NCBI GenBank assembly: GCA_937871605.1
Contig: CALMRM010000091.1
Span: 1 to 12,608, forward strand
Source of the DNA: an uncultured Terriglobus sp.
GTDB taxonomy: Bacteria; Acidobacteriota; Terriglobia; Terriglobales; Acidobacteriaceae
DNA length: 12,608 bases
Reading direction: 5' to 3'
This document shows, piece by piece, positions 9,095-12,608 of this stretch. The notes beneath the pieces are model-generated. The model was not told the origin of the DNA. It was given only the letters and a program-made list of their open reading frames with translations, and searched no databases. Position 1 is the stretch's first letter; each line of letters opens with the position of its first letter. The position numbers and the translations under genes are program-made.

Positions 9095-9957
9095 ATGGAG
9101 ATGATCCGCCTGCCCGTCACCGGACGGCAAACAACACAGCTCGGCCTTGGCTGTGGCAGCGTTATGGGCGTCCTTGGGTGGGCTGATTCGACGCGCCTGC
9201 TGGAGACGGCCTTCCATGCAGGCATTCGCCACTTTGATGTGGCCCCCGCGTACGGCTACGGCGAAGCGGAACGCTGCCTCGGAGCCTTTCTCGCACGGCA
9301 CCCCGGAGAGGTCACCGTGACGACGAAGTTCGGCATTCCTCCAGCAAGCTCCACCTCGTGAAAAGGCTACGCGCGTAAGCTGGCGCGTCCGCTGCTGAAG
9401 GCTATGCCAAGCATTAAAGCACGCCTGCCCGGAGTCTCCGCTGCGGTGGCACACATCGACACCACGGTGAGCGGTGCTAATCCCATCTTTACCGCAGAGC
9501 AGGCACGCATTTCTATTGAGAGCAGTCTGCGAGCGCTTCGGGTCGACCGCATGGACTTGCTCCTGCTGCATGAGGCGCGAGCCATCGACCTGAACGACGA
9601 TGCCGTGCTCCGTCTGCTGCAGGACATGGTTGCCGCAGGCAAGGTTGGCGAGTTCGGTATCGGCAGCGAAGGCAGCAAGATTCCTGCACTGCTGGCTTCC
9701 AAGCCGGCCTACTGCCATGTTTTGCAATACGAGTGGTCTGTCTTCGATCCCGTATCACCCTCCTACAACCTCTGCTTAAGGCTGCTATGCTCTGCAACCC
9801 GCACAGCATCATTCTCTTCTCGTCTAAGCAGCCCAGCAACATAACAAAGAACGCGCGCCTCGCAGACATCAGCGACTTCGACAAGCAGGCTTTGCGCTTC
9901 TATGAAGCCGTGCAGGCCGAACAACCCGTCATACTCCTGTCTGAAACAACTACATAG
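9095..9957 (+). pseudogene. Aldo/keto reductase pseudogene (internal TGA, internal loss and frame change)
   Basis: The ATG at 9095 has AAGGAAG at 9084-9090 and starts a TIM-barrel aldo/keto reductase. Three of the four catalytic residues are in the first part: D48 and Y53 in 'HFDVAPAYGYGE' and K78 in 'VTTKFG'. A TGA at 9359-9361 stops this frame after 88 codons. The same frame then continues with family sequence: 'KGYARKLARPLL', 'DRMDLLLLHEA' (catalytic His), 'GKVGEFGIGSEGSKIPALL' and 'CHVLQYEWSVFDPV'. Near 9750-9765 homology breaks, and the C-terminal helix region resumes in the +1-shifted frame as 'PLLKAAMLCNPHSIILFSSK' down to the TAG at 9955-9957. A block normally lying between these parts appears to be lost. 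NADPH-dependent carbonyl reduction would have been its function. It probably formed an operon with the GMC gene in the ancestor. Confidence 0.87.
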
Positions 9958-10066
9958 ACCGCACGTAGTTCGGATGCAGCGCTGCTAGTTGAGTGTCCAT
10001 TCAGAACCTTTGAACAATTGCTTAAATGAGAAACCGGAATCCTCGCGATGCAATCAGACCAGCTGC

Positions 10067-10189
10067 CCTGTTATTTCCCTGTTCGTTCCTGTTGTAAGAG
10101 AGCCGCTCTAGCTAAAGTGCCGCACTTATCGTTCTTTTTTGAGCGCGAGCAGACTACAACCACGTGCTGTCCCTGTAAACTACCCTGTT
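10067..10189 (+). repeat. Cluster of short CCTGTT repeats
   Basis: CCTGTT occurs at 10067-10072, 10078-10083, 10088-10093 and 10184-10189, with the variant CCTGTA at 10172-10177. The first three are spaced 11 and 10 bases start to start, close to one helical turn, and the last two 12 bases. The copies share a preceding pyrimidine and a following T or A. Helical phasing would suit protein binding on one face of DNA. The copies are too short and the spacers too small for a CRISPR array. No replication or recombinase gene is nearby, so the role is unknown. Confidence 0.45.
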
Positions 10190-10569
10190 ATGAGGTTCCA
10201 AACCGCAGACGAGTTTAGGCCGGACTGCGTCCATCGCCAGCAAGTCTTCTGTGTGCGATCGCACGAGAGAGGTGAAGGCGAAATCTGCAGAAACCGCCGC
10301 AATTTTCGCGATCAGCGAGGTGAAGTTCCACTCAAGAGAGGGACCCTGAAGTCGCGTCAGCCTCTTAGAGTTCTGGCCTTCTGCGAGCTTCAAGCAGGCA
10401 GAGACCGATCCAAGACAACGCTTTGAGGGAGTCGTTGTTACATTGCGCTGAACTCCACCCTTTCGCGATGGCAATAACTAGAAACGGTCAGTTCTACAGC
10501 TTTTATTCTGACAAGAGTTCTGAGCAGGTTTCGTGCTCAACGCCCCGCAGTTCCAGGAGCTGCGCAAGC

Positions 10570-10590
10570 TGTCACAAACATTCGTTTGTG
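10570..10590 (+). promoter_or_regulatory. Operator-like near-palindrome, copy 1
   Basis: The sequence TGTCACAAACATTCGTTTGTG contains perfect 7-base arms, CACAAAC (10573-10579) and GTTTGTG (10584-10590), around a 4-base centre. Size and arm sequence resemble operators of TetR-family repressors. An almost identical left part recurs at 12076-12093. No TetR gene or obvious promoter is adjacent, so the function is inferred from symmetry and recurrence only. Confidence 0.45.
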
Positions 10591-10611
10591 AGGGCCGATC
10601 CAGCGAGTTAG

Positions 10612-10661
10612 TTCTCAGAAGCTGACTTTTCGGTGTCAATAACCTGCCAGTCTTCTGAGAA
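10612..10661. repeat. 10-bp inverted repeat (stem-loop candidate) beyond the HxlR gene 3' end
   Basis: TTCTCAGAAG at 10612-10621 is the exact reverse complement of CTTCTGAGAA at 10652-10661, with a 30-base loop. It starts 12 bases beyond the stop of the minus-strand HxlR gene, the place for a transcript end. No T run follows on the minus strand, so it is not a clear intrinsic terminator. It might be an RNA-stabilising hairpin or a protein site. Confidence 0.45.
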
Positions 10662-10673
10662 ACTCACTTGGCG

Positions 10674-11042
10674 CTAGTCAGGACGCGAATCGAACACCTC
10701 TTGGGATTGTTGGATCTCATGGGCGTGCATTTTCGCCCATTCATATAACCCTGTGAACGGCCCTTGCAGGCTGTGTCCTAACAGCGTCAGGGAGTACTCG
10801 ACGCCTATGGGCGATTTTGGGAGAACGCGGCGCTGTACCAGGCCACTCCGTTCCAACCGGCGCAGAGTGTGTGTGAGCGCTTTCTGGGTTACACCGCAGA
10901 GCCGATTCTTGATTGAGTTGAAACGCTGCGGACCGGAGCAGAGAAACACCAAAATCATGATCGACCATTTGTCTGCAATTTGCTCAAGCACCGGTCGGAT
11001 GAGTGGGACGGAAGAGATGATTTCATCCTCTTGCTTCAACAC
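10674..11042 (-). CDS. HxlR-family winged-helix transcriptional regulator
   Basis: This is a 122-residue DNA-binding protein of the HxlR family, which usually acts as a dimeric repressor or redox/aldehyde-responsive regulator. Family marks in order are 'PVLEQIADKWSIMILVFL' (residues 17-34, matching the G-x-K-W-x-x-x-I-L motif), 'GPQRFNSIKNRLCGVTQKALTHTLRRLERSGLV' (37-69, helix-turn-helix with recognition helix) and the wing ending 'GVEYSLTLLGHSL'. It starts with GTG at 11042-11040. AGAGGA (plus 11048-11053) sits five bases upstream as Shine-Dalgarno. The N-terminal CPV-type cysteine used by redox-sensing relatives is absent: residues 12-13 are Val-Pro. Remaining cysteines are C35 and C49, so thiol sensing by the usual mechanism is doubtful. 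It is transcribed away from the short-chain dehydrogenase, with 85 bases between start codons, so it very likely controls that gene and itself. Confidence 0.9.
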   Translation of the reverse strand: MLKQEDEIISSVPLIRPVLEQIADKWSIMILVFLCSGPQRFNSIKNRLCGVTQKALTHTLRRLERSGLVQRRVLPKSPIGVEYSLTLLGHSLQGPFTGLYEWAKMHAHEIQQSQEVFDSRPD

Positions 11043-11127
11043 AGGTATCCTCTAACTCCTCTAGTAGCGTCTAGGTGCCTTTACAGCTACTAGGTTGCAA
11101 TCATATACCTAAAGCGAGGAGGACGAC
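11043..11127. promoter_or_regulatory. Divergent promoter/operator region between HxlR regulator and SDR
   Basis: This short intergenic region must hold both promoters. For the plus-strand gene, TTTACA at 11080-11085 resembles a -35 box (five of six consensus positions) and TATACC at 11104-11109 a weak -10 box, 18 bases apart. A perfect 8-base inverted repeat, CTAGTAGC (11061-11068) and GCTACTAG (11086-11093), straddles the -35 element, and its right arm lies between -35 and -10. A second pair, AGGTAT (11043-11048) and ATACCT (11105-11110), frames the whole region. CTAGGT also occurs as a direct repeat at 11071-11076 and 11090-11095. The first inverted repeat is the best operator candidate for the HxlR protein. 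The promoter boxes are pattern matches only. Confidence 0.6.
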
Positions 11128-11856
11128 ATGCAATTTGATGGCAAAGTAGCATTGGTGACCGGTGGTGGTTCGGGTATTGGTCTGGCGGTCGCACGGGCAA
11201 TTACTGCACAGGGGGGCTCCGTTTACATCACAGGACGCAGGCAAACGGAGTTGGAAAAGGCAGCGGCGGAAATCGGTACGCAGGTTTTTCCAATACAGGG
11301 TGACGTCACTCGTTTGGACGACCTTGATCGCGTGTATGCACAGATCGAGGAAAAGCATGGGAAACTAGACACCCTGATCGTAAATGCCGGTGTAGCGCCG
11401 TTTGCCAAACTGGAAGATGTCTCCGAGGAGCACTATGACAGCATCTTCAACCTGAACGCACGCGCGACCTTGTTCACTGTTCAGAAGGCTCTCCCCCTGA
11501 TGTCAGCAGGCGGCACGATTGTGCTCATCGGTTCCGTAGCGGATGCCATCGGTACACCCGGCTATGGGGCATATAACGCTAGCAAGGCCGCGATGCGATC
11601 GTTTGCACGGACTTGGGCGAATGAATTGGCAGAAAGCGGTATCCGCGTGAACGTCGTGAGCCCAGGTCCGACCGAAACGCCAATGATGGCAGCTGCAAGC
11701 TCGGAAGTCAGGGCCACCCTGAAGAGCTTGATTCCGCTTGGGCGTGTCGGCCGTCCGGAAGAAGTTGCCGCCGCCACTTGCTTCTTAGCGTCGGATCAAA
11801 GCAGCTTCATTGCCGGCGCAGAACTCTGCGTTGACGGCGGCATGACTCAGGTTTAG
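11128..11856 (+). CDS. Classical short-chain dehydrogenase/reductase (SDR)
   Basis: This is a 242-residue cytoplasmic NAD(P)-dependent oxidoreductase of normal SDR length. The ATG at 11128 has a strong GAGGAGG at 11116-11122. The cofactor site is TGGGSGIG (residues 11-18), with an R37-R38 pair after the second strand (TGRR) that suggests NADP(H). The structural NAG motif is at 86-88. The catalytic tetrad is N110, S136, Y149 and K153 (within 'YGAYNASK'). The PGPTETPM segment is where substrate loops begin, and the C-terminal 'FIAGAELCVDGGM' is typical. All key residues are present, so it should be active. The substrate is not readable from sequence; the family acts on alcohols, ketones, sugars and aldehydes. 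It is divergent from an HxlR regulator, a frequent pairing that implies induction by a reactive or toxic compound, and is followed by a terminator-like hairpin. Confidence 0.94.
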   Translation: MQFDGKVALVTGGGSGIGLAVARAITAQGGSVYITGRRQTELEKAAAEIGTQVFPIQGDVTRLDDLDRVYAQIEEKHGKLDTLIVNAGVAPFAKLEDVSEEHYDSIFNLNARATLFTVQKALPLMSAGGTIVLIGSVADAIGTPGYGAYNASKAAMRSFARTWANELAESGIRVNVVSPGPTETPMMAAASSEVRATLKSLIPLGRVGRPEEVAAATCFLASDQSSFIAGAELCVDGGMTQV

Positions 11857-11860
11857 GTAT

Positions 11861-11894
11861 AAGGGTGGACTACTAAACAGGCCCACCCTTTTAG
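11861..11894 (+). terminator. Probable intrinsic terminator after the SDR gene
   Basis: AAGGGTGG at 11861-11868 pairs with CCACCCTT at 11883-11890 around a 14-base loop, starting five bases after the SDR stop codon. The second arm runs into TTTT, ending at 11892. The T tract is short, so termination may be incomplete, but the position suits the end of a single-gene transcript. Confidence 0.65.
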
Positions 11895-12069
11895 CGCAGT
11901 TCCCACGTTAGGAAGATCGTGGCCCTTTGGGCCTAGTCGGCTACGCGGGGGGCTTGCGCCTGCTAGCTGCCTGCCTACCGATTCCGACATTTGAGACAGA
12001 CAGAATCTCAAGCTTTCGTTGACCCTCAACGCAGTAACGAGGAGCACGATTGTTGTATAGGAGAGAACT

Positions 12070-12129
12070 ATGCACTGTCACAAACGTTCGTTTTTCGACG
12101 GGATGGGATGCTGCAACATTCCATACTAG
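12070..12129 (+). other. Possible 19-codon leader ORF upstream of the VOC gene
   Basis: An ATG at 12070 is preceded by GGAGAG (12060-12065) at a four-base spacing, a better ribosome-binding site than many genes have. The frame MHCHKRSFFDGMGCCNIPY ends with TAG at 12127-12129, 19 bases before the VOC start. It contains the second operator-like copy. It may be a leader peptide, the remnant of a lost gene start, or chance. I do not recognise the peptide. Confidence 0.25.
12076..12093 (+). promoter_or_regulatory. Operator-like motif, copy 2
   Basis: TGTCACAAACGTTCGTTT matches the copy at 10570-10587 in 17 of 18 bases and in the same orientation. Here the perfect symmetry is limited to AAACG/CGTTT around TT. 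It lies about 55 bases before the VOC start, a position where a repressor could act on that gene. It may instead be one of a pair of direct repeats bracketing the HxlR-SDR module. Confidence 0.4.
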
Positions 12130-12148
12130 TTTTGTAATCAGAGGCAGA

Positions 12149-12526
12149 ATGATCTCCCATATTGACCATCTCGTTCTGACTGTCGCGTCACTTGACGAAA
12201 CCTGCTCGTTTTATGAACGTGTTCTCCACTTCAAGCGAGAAGATCTACCGGGCAAGCCAACGGCGTTGAGTTTCGGAAGCTGCAAAATCAACGTGCATCA
12301 GATCGATCACACATTTGAACCAAAGGCGAGTACGCCCACGCCGGGTGCTGGCGATTATTGCCTTATTACAACCGAACCACTTGAAACCATCGTGGCTCAC
12401 CTTCAGTCCAAATATGTTCCGATAGAGGAAGGACCGGTGAAGCGCCAGGGGGCGCAGGGAGAGATGATGTCCGTCTACTTTCGTGACCCGGATAAGAATC
12501 TTGTTGAGGTCAGCAAGTATTGCTAA
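12149..12526 (+). CDS. VOC/glyoxalase-family metalloprotein, STM3117-like
   Basis: This is a 125-residue single-domain vicinal-oxygen-chelate protein with two beta-alpha-beta-beta-beta modules. The ATG at 12149 has GAGG at 12141-12144 and begins the family opening 'ISHIDHLVLTV'. A longer open frame from a TTG at 12050 adds 33 residues unlike the family, so I reject it. Likely metal ligands are H7 ('IDHLV'), H50 ('NVHQ') and E120 ('NLVEVS'). Other matches are 'FYERVLHF', 'HTFEPKASTPTPGAGDYC', 'IEEGPVKRQGAQG' and 'SVYFRDPDKNLVEV'. This combination closely follows the small group that includes Salmonella STM3117, a glyoxalase-I-like protein linked to methylglyoxal handling in macrophages. Lactoylglutathione lyase or a related isomerase activity is plausible but not proven. 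It follows the SDR on the same strand but is separated by a terminator and about 290 bases, so it is probably transcribed separately. Confidence 0.9.
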   Translation: MISHIDHLVLTVASLDETCSFYERVLHFKREDLPGKPTALSFGSCKINVHQIDHTFEPKASTPTPGAGDYCLITTEPLETIVAHLQSKYVPIEEGPVKRQGAQGEMMSVYFRDPDKNLVEVSKYC

Positions 12527-12608
12527 ACGATTGAATCTGCGTTGCATGATCGCGTAAAGTCGCTGTCGTGCCTTTAAACGTCCTGATGATTGCACAAAGT
12601 ATAAAGAG

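Larger units (their letters stand above)
9958..10673. other. Gene-free, repeat-containing interval
   Basis: No gene can be supported here. The base composition looks more AT-rich than the cluster to the left. Small open frames on both strands between 10139 and 10611 lack convincing starts, family motifs and Shine-Dalgarno sites. A short plus-strand frame at about 10193-10350 ('RTREVKAKSAETAAIFAISE') looks faintly protein-like but I do not recognise it. The visible structure is a cluster of CCTGTT repeats (10067-10189), an operator-like palindrome (10573-10590) and a 10-bp inverted repeat (10612-10661), each entered separately. No tRNA, insertion-sequence end or transposase is recognisable. 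Confidence 0.6.

Noticed and set aside
8036..9361. One 441-residue protein on the plus strand
   Set aside because: Its first part is the out-of-frame shadow of the truncated TonB receptor and the antisense of the kinase fragment. Only the GMC and AKR pieces are real homology, and they belong to different genes.
10067..10189. CRISPR array
   Set aside because: The repeat unit is only six bases with spacers of a few bases, and no cas gene is present.
8220..10670. Insertion sequence as the cause of the gene breaks
   Set aside because: No transposase, no terminal inverted repeats and no target-site duplication are visible around the junctions.
12050..12148. TTG-initiated longer form of the VOC protein
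   Set aside because: The extra 33 residues do not fit the family, which begins at 'ISHIDHLV'. The ATG at 12149 has its own GAGG.

Overview
The window looks like a chromosomal segment of a high-GC, Gram-negative environmental bacterium. It most resembles an acidobacterium of the class Terriglobia (Terriglobus, Granulicella or Edaphobacter type). The pointers are a large secreted BNR/VPS10-type beta-propeller protein followed by a very large TonB-dependent receptor with an N-terminal carboxypeptidase-regulatory-like domain, a combination heavily expanded in that group. The assignment is inference from gene families; there is no rRNA or other marker here.

Region 1 (1-8.24 kb) is a dense plus-strand cell-surface cluster. 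It runs: the C-terminus of a probable first BNR protein, a small heme-binding ferric-reductase-like membrane protein, a complete secreted BNR/VPS10 propeller protein with about eleven Asp boxes, a complete 982-residue TonB-dependent receptor, and a second TonB-dependent receptor whose start overlaps the stop of the first by one base. The second receptor is cut off after its signal peptide, regulatory domain, plug and earliest barrel sequence.

Region 2 (about 8.24-9.96 kb) is a genomic scar. The broken receptor runs into an antisense internal fragment of a CpxA-like sensor histidine kinase. This is followed by the C-terminal part of a GMC oxidoreductase without its FAD-binding N-terminus, and then by an aldo/keto reductase disabled by a TGA codon, a missing internal block and a frame change. 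Four unrelated gene remnants lie within 1.7 kb with almost no spacer, and no insertion sequence is visible.

Region 3 (9.96-10.67 kb) has no gene I can support. It looks less GC-rich and holds a cluster of CCTGTT repeats, a stem-loop and a near-palindromic CACAAAC/GTTTGTG site.

Region 4 (10.67-12.6 kb) is a compact regulated module. An HxlR-type repressor is transcribed divergently from a classical short-chain dehydrogenase, with an 8-bp inverted repeat at the probable promoter between them and a terminator-like hairpin after the dehydrogenase. A small glyoxalase/VOC metalloprotein of the STM3117 type follows. An 18-bp sequence, identical at 17 positions, lies on both sides of the HxlR-SDR pair in the same orientation.

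In Region 1 the propeller protein and receptor(s) plausibly act together on an extracellular substrate, with the ferric-reductase-like protein perhaps supplying a redox step. In Region 4 the repressor probably controls the dehydrogenase in response to a reactive or toxic small molecule. I see no convincing new defence or mobile system. The most unusual items are the four-gene scar and the paired operator-like sites.
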